A stretch of DNA of 64,000 nt from Thalassospira sp. MCCC 1A01428 (GCF_002115825.1 NZ_JFJZ01000013.1:51219-115218), one strand, 5' to 3'; numbered from the stretch's first letter, positions 28,930 through 38,467 are shown. Notes: generated by a model not told the origin, from the sequence alone. Translations and numbers: made by a program.

Positions 28930-29982
28930 TTATCGCAATGCCTCTCCATCCCGGTTAAACAGATGCAGGTTCTCGGCATCAAAGGACAGGCCAACAGTTG
29001 CGCCGCTTTCAAGTTCGGAATAGCCGACAATGCGAACGGTAAACAGGCCGACATTTTCGATTTGGATATAGGCAAAGCTATCTGATCCCAGATGTTCCAT
29101 CACTTCGATTTGGCCGGTCAGAACGCCGTTGGCGGGGTCGGTCAGGGTGATATGTTCGGGGCGGATGCCAAAGCGGGTGGCGGTTTGTGCATTGCGCCCG
29201 GTGGCAAAGCGGCCACCCCCGGCAAAGATGATGGTTTCGCCCTCACCTTTGCATTCCGCGACATTCATTTTGGGCGAGCCGATGAATTGCGCGACAAAGA
29301 GATTGGCCGGGTTGCGGTACAGTTCCAGCGGGGTGCCAACCTGTTCGATCTGGCCTGCCTGCAACACCACAATTTTGCTGGCAAGGGTCATGGCCTCCAC
29401 CTGATCATGGGTCACATAGATCATGGTGGCGGCCAGCTTTTTGTGCAGGCGGGCAATTTCCAGGCGCATTTCAACCCGCAACCCGGCATCAAGGTTTGAA
29501 AGCGGTTCGTCAAACAAAAATGCCTTGGGTTCGCGCACGATGGCCCGGCCAATGGCAACCCGCTGGCGCTGCCCGCCCGACAGTTCCTTTGGTTTGCGAT
29601 CCAGCAACTGGTCAAGTTGCAAGGTCGCGGCGGCTTCATCGACCTTGGCTTTGATGTCGGCCTTGGCCATATGCGATACTTCCAGCGCAAAGCCGACATT
29701 TTCGCGCACGGTTTTATGCGGATAAAGCGCATAAGACTGAAACACCATCGATAATTCGCGTTCCGCTGGTGGTTTGCCGGTGACATCGTCGCCGTCGATC
29801 AGGATTTGCCCGTCGCTTGCTTCAACCAGACCGGCAATCAGGCGCAGCAGGGTTGATTTGCCACAGCCCGACGGGCCGACAAAAATCATCAGTTCGCCTT
29901 CTTCAATGGTCAGGTCGATCCCCTTGATCACCTCGACATCGCGAAAGGATTTGCGCACATTGCGAAGTTCGATCTGGCCCAT
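28930..29982 (-). CDS. Carbohydrate ABC transporter ATP-binding protein (MalK/UgpC type)
   Basis: 350 residues. It has Walker [10 protein letters not shown] at 36-44, the Q-loop in FQSYALYPH, signature LSGGQRQR, Walker [13 protein letters not shown] and the H-loop THD. A C-terminal TOBE/OB regulatory domain contains the GIRPEH motif typical of CUT1 sugar importers. ATG 29982 follows GGAGA and lies one base after the glycosidase stop; an open frame extends 66 codons upstream inside that gene but is not coding. It energises the two permeases encoded upstream. Last gene of the operon. Confidence 0.93.
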   Translation of the reverse strand: MGQIELRNVRKSFRDVEVIKGIDLTIEEGELMIFVGPSGCGKSTLLRLIAGLVEASDGQILIDGDDVTGKPPAERELSMVFQSYALYPHKTVRENVGFALEVSHMAKADIKAKVDEAAATLQLDQLLDRKPKELSGGQRQRVAIGRAIVREPKAFLFDEPLSNLDAGLRVEMRLEIARLHKKLAATMIYVTHDQVEAMTLASKIVVLQAGQIEQVGTPLELYRNPANLFVAQFIGSPKMNVAECKGEGETIIFAGGGRFATGRNAQTATRFGIRPEHITLTDPANGVLTGQIEVMEHLGSDSFAYIQIENVGLFTVRIVGYSELESGATVGLSFDAENLHLFNRDGEALR

Positions 29983-29983
29983 G

Positions 29984-31285
29984 TTATTGTGTCTCCGTTT
30001 TTTGGCGGGCGCTCGGCGATGCCCAGTAAAGCCACATCGCGGCTGTCCATGAAAAATCCTTGCCGCCACCGCCGTGCCCGGTGACGGGGCTGAAATATTC
30101 GCGAAAGGCGGATTGTTCGATGAGGGCGGCGGTATCATTGGCCAGCAGCGTTGCCAGGTCCGGTCGGCCATGTTCGGCAAGGCCGGTTGCCACCATCCAG
30201 TTGATCATGGCCCATACCGGGCCGCGCCAATAACGAATGTCGTCAAAGGCCGGGTCGCCGGGGTCAAAGCTGGGCAGGGCAAAGCGAATTTTTTGCCGCC
30301 ATTCAATCAGATTGGAATAGTGCGATTTGGCCCGAATATCGTTTTCCGGCCCTCCGTACAATGACAACCAACTTCCTGATGATAAACGATGTTCAAGTTT
30401 TTTATTTCGTAAATCAAGCGTGGTGTAGCCTTGGGCGATGTCTGACCAAAGCTGGTTAAAGCCGTGGTCGAGGCGGGTGAGGCGGCGGGTGGCCCGGCTT
30501 GCGATCTCGGGCAGGTTAAACTGCATTGCCAGGGCAATCAGGTCGCGCTCCGCACGGCGCAAAATGGCGTTCATGCCCGGTTCTGCCACCCAGAACGGGC
30601 ATTTTTCGGCGATGGTTTTCACATCCCATTGGCAATTTCGGCCAAATTGCACCAGCGCCATATAGTGATTGTAATCGTCGTTGACGGGGCGTTCGGCCGC
30701 GTTCACCAGTTGAATGTCACGGCGCATAAAGGCGCCCACATCGGACGTATCAACATGGGCCAGCGGGGTATCCCAGTCTGGCAGGTTGTCGCGCCCGCTT
30801 TCCCATGGGTGCATAATGGCAACCACGCCAATGCCGTCGGGGTCGCGGGCATCGGCAAACCATTGATGCCAGCGGTCAAGCGCATGCAGCATCGGTGTCA
30901 CCCGCGCGCCATGATCACCGGGCAAAAAGTTTGCCAGCTGGCGCACAACCGTTGCCGCCACCGGCGGCTGGGTGATGCCCGATGTGGGCGGGGTACGTTC
31001 GCTTCGCCATTCGCCGGGGCCGGGAAAATAGCCTTCTTCATGCTGCCAAAACACAATATGGGGCACCATGCCGTTATCCCACTGTGCGGATAACAGTTTT
31101 TCAATTTCCTGCCAGGCGCGATCGGCATCAAAACAGGCAATGCCCAGTGCTGTAAGGGCGGAATCCCAGTTCCATTGAAAAGGATAAAGTCCCTTGGTGG
31201 GAACGGTATAACCGCCTTTGTCGTTGGCGCGCAAAATCTGCTGTGCCCGGGCATCCAGCCGGGTAACTGTTTCGGGATCGATCAT
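29984..31285 (-). CDS. GH63/MGH1-like glycoside hydrolase
   Basis: A 433-residue (alpha/alpha)6-barrel type protein without signal peptide, hence cytoplasmic. It has [14 protein letters not shown] near residue 35 with a candidate catalytic Asp, [24 protein letters not shown], and near the C-terminus [11 protein letters not shown] followed by [10 protein letters not shown] with a candidate catalytic Glu. This pattern fits the GH63 branch that includes bacterial mannosylglycerate and glucosylglycerate hydrolases, and related alpha-glucosidases. In the operon it would cleave the imported sugar. Compatible-solute glycosides such as glucosylglycerate, or small alpha-glucosides, are therefore candidate substrates; the exact one is not readable here. 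Confidence 0.8.
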   Translation of the reverse strand: MIDPETVTRLDARAQQILRANDKGGYTVPTKGLYPFQWNWDSALTALGIACFDADRAWQEIEKLLSAQWDNGMVPHIVFWQHEEGYFPGPGEWRSERTPPTSGITQPPVAATVVRQLANFLPGDHGARVTPMLHALDRWHQWFADARDPDGIGVVAIMHPWESGRDNLPDWDTPLAHVDTSDVGAFMRRDIQLVNAAERPVNDDYNHYMALVQFGRNCQWDVKTIAEKCPFWVAEPGMNAILRRAERDLIALAMQFNLPEIASRATRRLTRLDHGFNQLWSDIAQGYTTLDLRNKKLEHRLSSGSWLSLYGGPENDIRAKSHYSNLIEWRQKIRFALPSFDPGDPAFDDIRYWRGPVWAMINWMVATGLAEHGRPDLATLLANDTAALIEQSAFREYFSPVTGHGGGGKDFSWTAAMWLYWASPSARQKTETQ

Positions 31286-31288
31286 GGA

Positions 31289-32518
31289 TTATCCTTTCAC
31301 GCTGCCAGATGTCAGGCCCTGAACCAGAAACCGTTCAAACCACAAAAAGATCACCAAAATCGGGATCGTGGCGACAACGGCCCCCGCCATAAGGTGCTGG
31401 CGTGGAACCTCGGATGAATTAAGCGATACCACCCCGCGTGACAGGGTGAATATTTTGGGATCATCAAGGAACATGAAGGCAAACAAAAATTCGTTCCAGG
31501 CGATCATGAACACATAAAGCGACACTGATGCCAAAGCGGGCAGGGCCAGCGGCAGGGTGATTTTCCAGATCACACCCAGTCTGCCCAAACCATCCATCAA
31601 CCCGGCTTCTTCAAGCTCGACCGGCAGGCCGCGGAAATAACCCTGCAACATATAAAGCGCCACTGGCACCGTGGTGGCAGGATATACAATCAGCAAGCCG
31701 ATGATGGAATTGCGCAGGCCAAGCTGGCTGAAAACCGAATAAAGCGGAATGACCAGCACGATCATGGGCACCAGATAAATCAGCAAAACCGATTTTGACA
31801 GCACGTTTTGCCCGGGAAAGCGCAGGCGGGCAACGGCATAGGCCCCGGGAATGGAAAATGCCAGCGTGATCAATACGGTAGAGACCGACACGATGGTCGA
31901 GATCAGCAAAAACCGGCCAAAATGGAATTTGGTAAAAAGTTCAACATAACTGTTAAACAGGCTGCCGGTTCCTTGTGTCAGATCGACCGATAAATCCAGC
32001 GGGTTTTGAAACAGGCTTTGCTGGCTTTTCAGGCTGGTCATCACCATGACGTAAAAGGGCAAAACCACGATGACGGTAAAAAAGACAAAACCGAAACCGC
32101 GCAATACCCGCACAATCACAACATCAAGGGTGTAGCGTTTGAGCATGCCACTTTCGATGTCATTCAGACAGGCGCGGTTGGCCAGTGTGACGGCCCCGGC
32201 GATAATGGCAATGGCAATCGCCTGGCCTATCGGGGCCGTGGCAAAGGGTTCGGTAAAAGGTGCGGCAAAGGATATGGCCAGCATGGCGATGATCGCCCCC
32301 ATGAATGCCGCCAGATAAAGCCCGTTTGTGCGTAATTTGGGCGCGCGCAGCATGATAATGGCGGCACTGACCGCCCCGGCAATGGCCCCGGCCGACAGGA
32401 CAGGGGCCGATGGCAAGCCGGAAATAAGGGTTAGCGAGATGCCCGCAATGGCAATGGCGATGATACCCCACAGCAACCCGGAAAGAATGGCAAGAAGAAA
32501 ACCGGTTCCGATACGCAT
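31289..32518 (-). CDS. Carbohydrate ABC transporter permease (MalG type) with N-terminal extension
   Basis: 409 residues, about 120 longer than usual MalG-type permeases. The C-terminal 280 residues hold the six-helix CUT1 permease core with the EAA loop EEAGLMDGLGRLGVIWKITLPLALP (read in parts) for ATPase contact. The N-terminal 125 residues contain about four additional hydrophobic segments and precede the normal first helix (FGFVFFTVIVVLPFYVMVM). It forms the membrane channel with the preceding permease. It starts one base after the stop of that gene. Confidence 0.9.
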   Translation of the reverse strand: MRIGTGFLLAILSGLLWGIIAIAIAGISLTLISGLPSAPVLSAGAIAGAVSAAIIMLRAPKLRTNGLYLAAFMGAIIAMLAISFAAPFTEPFATAPIGQAIAIAIIAGAVTLANRACLNDIESGMLKRYTLDVVIVRVLRGFGFVFFTVIVVLPFYVMVMTSLKSQQSLFQNPLDLSVDLTQGTGSLFNSYVELFTKFHFGRFLLISTIVSVSTVLITLAFSIPGAYAVARLRFPGQNVLSKSVLLIYLVPMIVLVIPLYSVFSQLGLRNSIIGLLIVYPATTVPVALYMLQGYFRGLPVELEEAGLMDGLGRLGVIWKITLPLALPALASVSLYVFMIAWNEFLFAFMFLDDPKIFTLSRGVVSLNSSEVPRQHLMAGAVVATIPILVIFLWFERFLVQGLTSGSVKG

Positions 32519-32519
32519 G

Positions 32520-33839
32520 TCAGGAATCCTCGCGGTGGACGAAACGGAAATAAACGACGGCGAAAATCAGCAACATTAAGAAAATCACCACGGCCACAGC
32601 CGCCCCCGCGCCCAGATTGGACAGTGCAAAGCCCTGTTCATAAACATCAACCGTGAGCGTGCGTGTGCCTGCCGCCCCGCCGGTTAGCAGGAAAATGTCG
32701 TCGAATTTATTAAACGTCCAGATAAAGCGCAGCAGGAACAGGGTCGATAAAATACCAATCAGTTGCGGCATGGAAATGTGCCAGAATTGCTGAAGGGGCG
32801 TTGCCCCGTCGACCTCGGCGGCTTCGTACATGTCTGACGAAATGGACTGCATTCGGGCCAGAATAAACAAAAAGGACAGCGGGAAATAGCGCCATGCCTC
32901 GAACGCGATAACCGTGGCAAGGGCGAGGGGGAATTCAAAGGTGATGCCAAAAAAGGTTAGCGGAACCGACCGGCTGCCAAAGAAATTGATGCCTTCGTTC
33001 GCAATATTCATTTTTTGCAAAACGGCATTAAAGGTGCCCGAAAACGGGTCCAGCAGGATCAACCAGGTAAAAGCCACGGCAATGACCGGTGCGACATAGG
33101 GAAACAGAAACAAGCCGCGCAAAATGGACCGGCCGGGGAATTTTTTGTTAAGCAACAATGCGGCAAACAGGCCCAGTATTAACGCCCCACCGGTGCCAAA
33201 AACCGTATAGGCGATGGTGACCCAGAAAACCGACCAGAATTCGCGCGAGTTGAAGACCCCAATGAAATTATCAAAAGTGAACTCAAAATTGGTCAGGATG
33301 TTATTGGCTTTGCCGGTCAGCACAGGTTCGCTGTCGCGCGGTTTGACGGGGTTATCGATATAGGCCTGTTCGGCTTTGACCCCGATTGAAAAACGTTCGC
33401 GGCTACCACCTTCCCAATCGCCGAGTTCACACATAATTTTGCGGTCTGTGACCCGGCAATGAGAATCCGGTTTGGTCAGGCTTAATCCGGCAGGCAGGGT
33501 ATCGCGCAGGGTAACATTGCTGATGTCCCGGGTTTGCGATGAGTTGCGGACCCGGTATTCGATGCGGGCTTCATCACCGGCTTTTGCCAGATCGCCGCGA
33601 AGCCGTTCAGAGGCAATAATGCGCGGTGGTCGCAAATCCCCCAGCCTGACCGGCTTTGCCGAAATCCAGAAATTGGCAATCAGCGGAAACAAAACAATGC
33701 CCAGCACAATGGCAAATGTGGGCATCAGCAGGCTGTAAGCCAGCCGTGCTTCGCGCCGTTCCATCGGGCCGATGCGGCGCCTTTTTTTGCGCGGTAGGGC
33801 GGGGGATTGTGATGGTGTATCGGGTGTTGCCGTGGTCAT
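32520..33839 (-). CDS. Carbohydrate ABC transporter permease (MalF type) with DUF11-like periplasmic insert
   Basis: About 439 residues. After a basic cytoplasmic tail (RKKRRR) the first membrane helix is at about 34-57. The next helix does not begin until about residue 200. Between them lies an insert with a DUF11-like beta-sandwich pattern (IEYRVRNSS, NVTLRDTLPAGLSLT, CELGDWEGG), placed in the periplasm by topology. The normal permease core follows, with the EAA loop AAEVDGATPLQQFWHISMPQL. ATG 33839 is preferred: the upstream in-frame ATG 33857 abuts the stable hairpin at 33859-33882, which would hide any ribosome site. The insert could contact the binding protein or the sugar. Confidence 0.85.
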   Translation of the reverse strand: MTTATPDTPSQSPALPRKKRRRIGPMERREARLAYSLLMPTFAIVLGIVLFPLIANFWISAKPVRLGDLRPPRIIASERLRGDLAKAGDEARIEYRVRNSSQTRDISNVTLRDTLPAGLSLTKPDSHCRVTDRKIMCELGDWEGGSRERFSIGVKAEQAYIDNPVKPRDSEPVLTGKANNILTNFEFTFDNFIGVFNSREFWSVFWVTIAYTVFGTGGALILGLFAALLLNKKFPGRSILRGLFLFPYVAPVIAVAFTWLILLDPFSGTFNAVLQKMNIANEGINFFGSRSVPLTFFGITFEFPLALATVIAFEAWRYFPLSFLFILARMQSISSDMYEAAEVDGATPLQQFWHISMPQLIGILSTLFLLRFIWTFNKFDDIFLLTGGAAGTRTLTVDVYEQGFALSNLGAGAAVAVVIFLMLLIFAVVYFRFVHREDS

Positions 33840-33858
33840 GTTGGCCTGCCTAGTCATG

Positions 33859-33882
33859 CCGGTCAGGGAGGCCCCTGACCGG
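33859..33882 (-). promoter_or_regulatory. Intercistronic hairpin after the binding-protein gene
   Basis: A perfect 10-bp stem (CCGGTCAGGG with CCCTGACCGG) and 4-base loop lie 23 bases after the binding-protein stop, before the permease genes. There is no T-run. Such hairpins in sugar-importer operons protect the 3' end of the binding-protein message or attenuate read-through, giving more binding protein than permease; that role is inferred. Confidence 0.7.
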
Positions 33883-33905
33883 TTGGTTGGCGCAAAACGG
33901 ATCGC

Positions 33906-35252
33906 TTACTGAATTTTGGCGATTTCTTCGTTGATCATGTCTGCGGTGGCGTCGGCATCGCGTTCGCCATCGATAAATTCACGCGTCAGGCGGTTAATCA
34001 CCTGCGAATTGATGATGCGCGATGCCTGTGCCAGTTCGCCTTCCTTTACCCCCCAGCGGTCTGCGTTATCCAGACCATCCATGATGTTATCAATCACTTC
34101 TTTGGAATAAATATCGGCCAGCGGCTTTTTGCGATCCACCCCGGCAGGCAGGGTCATCCATGCCTTGCGGAATTTTTCGGGATCATCCTTGGTGCCGGGG
34201 CGCACCGGGAATTTGCCCTCGGGCGCAATCGACAGGGTTTGGGTATACCCCTTATCAAGCGAAAATTTGACAAACGCCATCGCCGGGTCCGTATCGGCAT
34301 CAGCCGTCACCCCGAAATAGCGGATGTCGCCCCACGCAGCCCCTTTTTTGTTCGATGGCCCGGAAAGGCGGGTAACAACGCCGGTTTTTTCGGCCAGTTC
34401 GGTTGATGTCGGGTCATCGTTGATGGTGGGCGGGTTGCTGTCGCGAAGGCCGGCCAGTTCATCAAGGATAAACGGCGACCAAATGATCATGGCTGCCTTG
34501 CCCGCAAAATAAACCTGACGCGATTGTTGCCAGTATAAATCGCCGGGGGGTGATGCGTTGGCGAGGGTTTTGTAGAAATCAAGCGATTCAACCAGTTTCT
34601 TTTTATCAAAACCGATGCTGCCATCCGGTTTGATCGGGGTGGCACCATTGGCCAGAAACACATGTTCAAGAACCTGACTCATGAAGTTTTCATCAACCTT
34701 GGTCGCGGCGACAAAACCATACATATCGGGCGGATTGTTCAGCGCCTTGATCGCGGCTTCGATATTGGCATAGCTGTTGGGCGGGGCCAGGCCTTTTTCC
34801 TTAAACAAATCCTTGCGATACAGTACCATCTGGGTCCAGCCATCGGACGGGACGGCGGCTGTTTCACCGTCAAAATCGGCCATTTCAAGGGCTTTGGGGG
34901 TGAAGGTTTCGGTGCCCAGTTCCTTGACGATCTCGTCATTGGCGACTGTGTCTAAAATGCCTGCTTCCGACCATGGCAGCACATATTGCAATGTCAGGTA
35001 AATCACATCGGGCAAATCGCCAGCGGCAAAGGCGGCGGTGGCGCGTTTGCCAAGGTCGGTTTCCGTCACCGGTATAACTTCAACCGATGTGCCGGTTTCC
35101 TTTTCAAATTCCTTGGCCATTTCCTGCTGTTTTGCCAGCCGGTCGGGTTGCTCCTCGGTGGTCCAGAAGCGAAGCTGGGCACTGGCAATGCTGGTAGTGG
35201 CCATCAGGCCAATGGCAGCAACTGCCAGAATACGGGGAAATTTCAGTGTCAT
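33906..35252 (-). CDS. Carbohydrate ABC transporter substrate-binding protein (CUT1)
   Basis: 448 residues with a typical Sec signal peptide ending SIASA at about residue 26. The mature protein has the extracellular binding-protein family 1 pattern: LRFWTTEEQPDR, GTSVEVIPVTETDLGKRATAAFAAGDLPDV (in parts), VPSDGWTQMVLYRKDLF and a C-terminal AMAFVKF segment. GGAGG lies six bases before the ATG and one base separates it from lacI. It should capture the sugar in the periplasm for the two permeases. The ligand is not determined. Confidence 0.92.
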   Translation of the reverse strand: MTLKFPRILAVAAIGLMATTSIASAQLRFWTTEEQPDRLAKQQEMAKEFEKETGTSVEVIPVTETDLGKRATAAFAAGDLPDVIYLTLQYVLPWSEAGILDTVANDEIVKELGTETFTPKALEMADFDGETAAVPSDGWTQMVLYRKDLFKEKGLAPPNSYANIEAAIKALNNPPDMYGFVAATKVDENFMSQVLEHVFLANGATPIKPDGSIGFDKKKLVESLDFYKTLANASPPGDLYWQQSRQVYFAGKAAMIIWSPFILDELAGLRDSNPPTINDDPTSTELAEKTGVVTRLSGPSNKKGAAWGDIRYFGVTADADTDPAMAFVKFSLDKGYTQTLSIAPEGKFPVRPGTKDDPEKFRKAWMTLPAGVDRKKPLADIYSKEVIDNIMDGLDNADRWGVKEGELAQASRIINSQVINRLTREFIDGERDADATADMINEEIAKIQ

Positions 35253-35253
35253 T

Positions 35254-36342
35254 TTAGCCTCCCTGGTTTTGTTGGGCCGGGCTTGTGCCCGGCGGATTGA
35301 CCGACGCGCGCGGCGTCAGTTTGGCTTGCCACAAGGTTTGTCGGGGCGACGGGGAGGGAGACGTTGCACTGCTGGTGCAAAGTTCCAAAACCATACGCCC
35401 GGCTTCGCGGCCGATTTCATAACTGTCCTGGTGAAGGGTGGTCAGCGCTGGCTGGACGGCCAGCCCAATGGGCAACCCGTCAAATCCCATCACCGACATA
35501 TCGCGCCCTACCGTTAGTCCCGCGCCATTAAGGGCCTGCATCGCGCCGATGGCGACGGCATCGGTGACGCATAAAAGGGCGGTGGGGCGGTCGGATTTCG
35601 AGATGGAAAGTAGGTGGGCTGTGGCATTTTTCGCCGAAACCGCATCAGTTATGCCGTCAATCAGATAGCCCACACCAATATGGCCGCCCTGTTGCGCCAT
35701 GGCGCGCAAATAACCACAGCGGCGTTGCCATGCGAAATTCATTTTCGGGTCGCCACCCAGACAGGCAATTTTGCGATGGCCCAAACCGCGTAAGTAGGTA
35801 ACGGCATCAACAAAGGCCTGTTCGTTATCGATATCAAGCCAGGAATAATCAGACGGGTCATCGGTTCGGCCCTGCACCACGAAGGGAACACCACTTTGGC
35901 GGAGATAATCTACCCGCGCATCCTGACGGTAGGTTCGGGCTATAACAAACCCGCCAACCTTGCCAGAGCTTACCAGCCGGTCGATTACTTCTATCTCATC
36001 CTGCCCCTCTGGCACGGCGGATACCAGCAAGTCCCAGTCATGGCGGGCCAACTCGGAGGCAAGGCCGTTAAGGATTTCGGCCAGAAACGGGTCGGAATGC
36101 TGGGTGCGGCAGGTGGGCAACACAAAGCCAATGGTTTCGATAACGCCGCGTGCCAGGCGCCTTGCACTGGATGACGGGCGATATCCAAGGTCGCGAGCTG
36201 CCTTTTGGACACGTTCACGGGTTTTTTTGGCAATGTCGGGATAATTGTTTAACGCACGTGAAATAGTCCCTTCCGACAGGCCAAGATGGCGGGCCAGTCG
36301 GGCGATTGACATGGTTTCATTCCGTGGTGTTGAACGTGACAC
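35254..36342 (-). CDS. LacI-family transcriptional repressor of the sugar-importer operon
   Basis: 362 residues. The N-terminal helix-turn-helix (MSIARLARHLGLSEGTISRAL read in parts, residues 11-31) and the hinge helix SSSARRLARG are followed by a periplasmic-binding-protein-like effector domain, with a short low-complexity Ser/Pro tail. A shorter start, ATG 36312, would remove ten residues and still keep the whole DNA-binding domain. It is the first gene of its operon, so it represses its own synthesis together with the transporter. The palindrome overlapping the promoter is its likely operator. A sugar or sugar phosphate should relieve repression. Confidence 0.92.
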   Translation of the reverse strand: MSRSTPRNETMSIARLARHLGLSEGTISRALNNYPDIAKKTRERVQKAARDLGYRPSSSARRLARGVIETIGFVLPTCRTQHSDPFLAEILNGLASELARHDWDLLVSAVPEGQDEIEVIDRLVSSGKVGGFVIARTYRQDARVDYLRQSGVPFVVQGRTDDPSDYSWLDIDNEQAFVDAVTYLRGLGHRKIACLGGDPKMNFAWQRRCGYLRAMAQQGGHIGVGYLIDGITDAVSAKNATAHLLSISKSDRPTALLCVTDAVAIGAMQALNGAGLTVGRDMSVMGFDGLPIGLAVQPALTTLHQDSYEIGREAGRMVLELCTSSATSPSPSPRQTLWQAKLTPRASVNPPGTSPAQQNQGG

Positions 36343-36422
36343 GCAACCTCCTGATCGGATGAAAAAGGCAACCTACATCTTGACGCGTATAAAATTTGCA
36401 CTCGTCTCCGATAACGCGCATT

Positions 36423-36451
36423 ACGCTACCGAAAGCGCTTTCGGAAGTCAA
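36423..36451 (-). promoter_or_regulatory. Promoter with LacI operator in the spacer
   Basis: On the minus strand, TTGACT (36451-36446) and TAGCGT (36428-36423) are 17 bp apart. The spacer contains the perfect 16-bp palindrome CCGAAAGCGCTTTCGG (36429-36444) with the central CG step typical of LacI-family sites. A repressor bound there would block RNA polymerase directly. The -10 box is weak, so its exact position is less certain than the palindrome. Confidence 0.75.
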
Positions 36452-36550
36452 ATAACTGTATTTTTTTGATTTTGTTCCCGCCGGCCGACTATTTTTTATC
36501 TGATAAGGATCGAAAGATGCATTTCGAGACGGTGGCATCCGCATGGATGA

Positions 36551-36643
36551 GGCATCAAAACCGGCACTAAACGCTATGAAGAGAAGTTCGGGCTGAGTGA
36601 GAGCGAAATAGCGGCGGTGGCATATCAGCTTTCGGCGAGATGA
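36551..36643 (+). pseudogene. Possible 3' remnant of a coding sequence
   Basis: A 30-codon frame without a start (preceded in frame by a stop) encodes a protein-like, charged helix (KRYEEKFGLSESEIAAVAYQ). It ends in a TGA that overlaps the ATG of the next small frame by ATGA. It may be the tail of a decayed gene formerly coupled to that frame. No family is recognised; low certainty. Confidence 0.25.
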
Positions 36644-36936
36644 TTTATGTTGATCTGGCCAATCGTGAAAGACGTGATGCGATTGGGGGCAACTGGCAAT
36701 GGTTCGATAAGGTCGCCCGCCGACACATCCCCCAGGGACTGGTCGTGATCAGTGAGGGGTGGCATAACGGAAATCCTGACGAAAATATGGTGCCCTTACA
36801 TAAGGGCCGTTTACATGGTGCCGGTCTGACAAATTCCTTGTGCGCGCGACACGATTTTATATCGCCCGCCGATAATGTGCGCAGGATATATGACGGAATC
36901 GATGGAACAGCTGTTGCTATCTCTGGTGGCATATGA
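36640..36936 (+). CDS. Small hypothetical protein or gene remnant
   Basis: A 98-codon frame encoding a soluble, Trp/His-rich polypeptide (GNWQWFDKVARRHIPQG, VISEGWHNGNPDENMVPLHKG) that looks more protein-like than random. It has no clear ribosome site and is coupled by ATGA to a truncated upstream frame. A 7-bp hairpin (CGAATCC/GGATTCG, 36937-36956) follows the stop immediately. I do not recognise the family. It could be a genuine small gene or the residue of an accessory module that once sat between the sugar and T6SS operons. Confidence 0.3.
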   Translation: MIYVDLANRERRDAIGGNWQWFDKVARRHIPQGLVVISEGWHNGNPDENMVPLHKGRLHGAGLTNSLCARHDFISPADNVRRIYDGIDGTAVAISGGI

Positions 36937-37939
36937 CGAATCCTGACCCGGATTCGACGTATTTGCGTGCGGGAGTTTGTGAATTTCCCGTTTACGATGC
37001 ATTTTTATTCGCGGGTGCCCGTTTAGCAGATTTTATACAATATTGATCGGCACTTAGCGGTTGCTGTGGTTTCGGTTGGCCTGAAACCTAATGAATTCTG
37101 CGCGTTTCAGCGATGGAATACCCATTCCAGAATAACTAAGTATTGGTGAGGTTTCGTGTTGCCGTTGCGTTATAAATCTACGGGATTCCACTAGTTTCAG
37201 CAATAATTCGAATTTCATCACATTTTGGACATAAAGTTTGAACATTAAAGTATTGTCCAGACGAGTTAAATGCTTGTAGGTTCATATACAGAACGATCTG
37301 TCACGAGTTCTTGTGAATGGATTGTCTATAAAACAACGGAAAAAATTCCGTAGAATATTTGGTTGGGAAAAGACGGGTTAACAAAGTTGGATGGGAATAG
37401 GTTATCTAGACTTATACATATGATGTCCTACACTTTTAGACTTTCCATTAGGATTGTTAACTAACCGTTTGAGTGGGTTCTAATACTATCTTCGGTTAGT
37501 TTAGGTTTTATTGAAGTTTAACGGTTCTGACATCACCTCCGGCATGTTGCCAAACATATAACCGTAAACCGGTATCGCACAGGTTGAGTCAATTGCTTGG
37601 CTTGTCGGTGAGGGCTGACGGCTGACGTTATCTTGGCTTGTGACCTTTGGTCATGCCGCAACAGGATGATGACGACGTGTGTCCGGGTTTTCGGGGTTTG
37701 ATGATTTTTGGTGAAAACTGAAAACATGCAGGCCGAATTGTGCGTAAACCGTGAGATTGCAGGATTTGCTGTGTCCGGTTTTCCGTCTGACTAACCAATC
37801 GCGATTACGGGGGGCTATGGCTGTGATGCTGTGTCCCTTGGTCCGAAAGGACTGAAATAGTGGCTGTCCTTACTTATCGCTGTTTTCAGCGCAAAGGCAG
37901 CGCCAGCCACGAGGTTTTGTGTTCGAGATTGGAGACGGC
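36937..37939. other. 1-kb AT-rich region upstream of the T6SS operon
   Basis: No convincing gene is visible on either strand; frames are short and lack protein-like character. A perfect 9-bp inverted repeat, AACTAACCG (37459-37467) and CGGTTAGTT (37493-37501), might be a regulator site. The T6SS promoter should lie in this region. I found no -24/-12 sigma-54 element with the strict GG-N10-GC spacing. Confidence 0.5.
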
Positions 37940-38467
37940 ATGAGAGATTCTTCTGTAGCGCCTAAAGAGCGCATTAACGTTAAATTCGTACCGGCAACGG
38001 GGGACCAGAAAGAAGAAGTCGAACTGCCGCTTAAGATGGTGGTGATGGGGGATTTCGCCGGCAAAGCCGACGATACACCCCTTGAAAGCCGGAAAGCGGT
38101 GGAAATTGACAAAAATTCTTTTGGTAATGTTCTGCGTGAAATGAAACTGGAGCGTACGCTTCAGGTTGATGATGTTTTGCGCGGTGATCCTGATGCCACA
38201 CTTAGCCTGAAGCTGAAATTTGAATCCCTTCAGGACTTTTCCCCTGATTCCATTGTCGAGCAGGTGCCCGAGCTTAAGAAGCTGGCGGATCTGCGTGAAG
38301 CATTGACGGCTTTAAAAGGCCCGTTGGGGAATTTGCCGGCATTTCGCCGTGCGCTGAGTGAAATCGTCGATGATCCGGAAAAACGCGACGCCCTGCTGGC
38401 CGAACTTGACGGTGCAGACAAGGCAGAAGCAACCGCCGAAGGCAAAACGCCCGGCGACAAAAGCTGA
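37940..38467 (+). CDS. tssB: T6SS contractile sheath small subunit TssB (VipA)
   Basis: 175 residues, a usual TssB length. ATG 37940 has GGAGA upstream; a GTG at 37919 in the same frame would add seven residues without a better ribosome site. It has RINVKFVPATGDQKEEVELPLKMVVMGDF (in parts) near the N-terminus and a C-terminal helical region with KKLADLREALTALKGPLGN, the part that interlocks with TssC. TssB and TssC assemble the cytoplasmic sheath that contracts to expel the Hcp tube. It is the first gene of the T6SS operon; a small perfect dyad (GGCGTT/AACGCC, 38493-38506) lies in the gap to tssC. Confidence 0.95.
   Translation: MRDSSVAPKERINVKFVPATGDQKEEVELPLKMVVMGDFAGKADDTPLESRKAVEIDKNSFGNVLREMKLERTLQVDDVLRGDPDATLSLKLKFESLQDFSPDSIVEQVPELKKLADLREALTALKGPLGNLPAFRRALSEIVDDPEKRDALLAELDGADKAEATAEGKTPGDKS

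Noticed and set aside
29983..30180. 66-codon N-terminal extension of the ATP-binding protein
   Set aside because: It lies entirely within the glycosidase gene, has no similarity to ATPases, and ATG 29982 has its own ribosome site.
37054..37727. Short minus-strand frames upstream of the T6SS operon
   Set aside because: Frames of 60-65 codons in AT-rich DNA without ribosome sites or protein-like composition.
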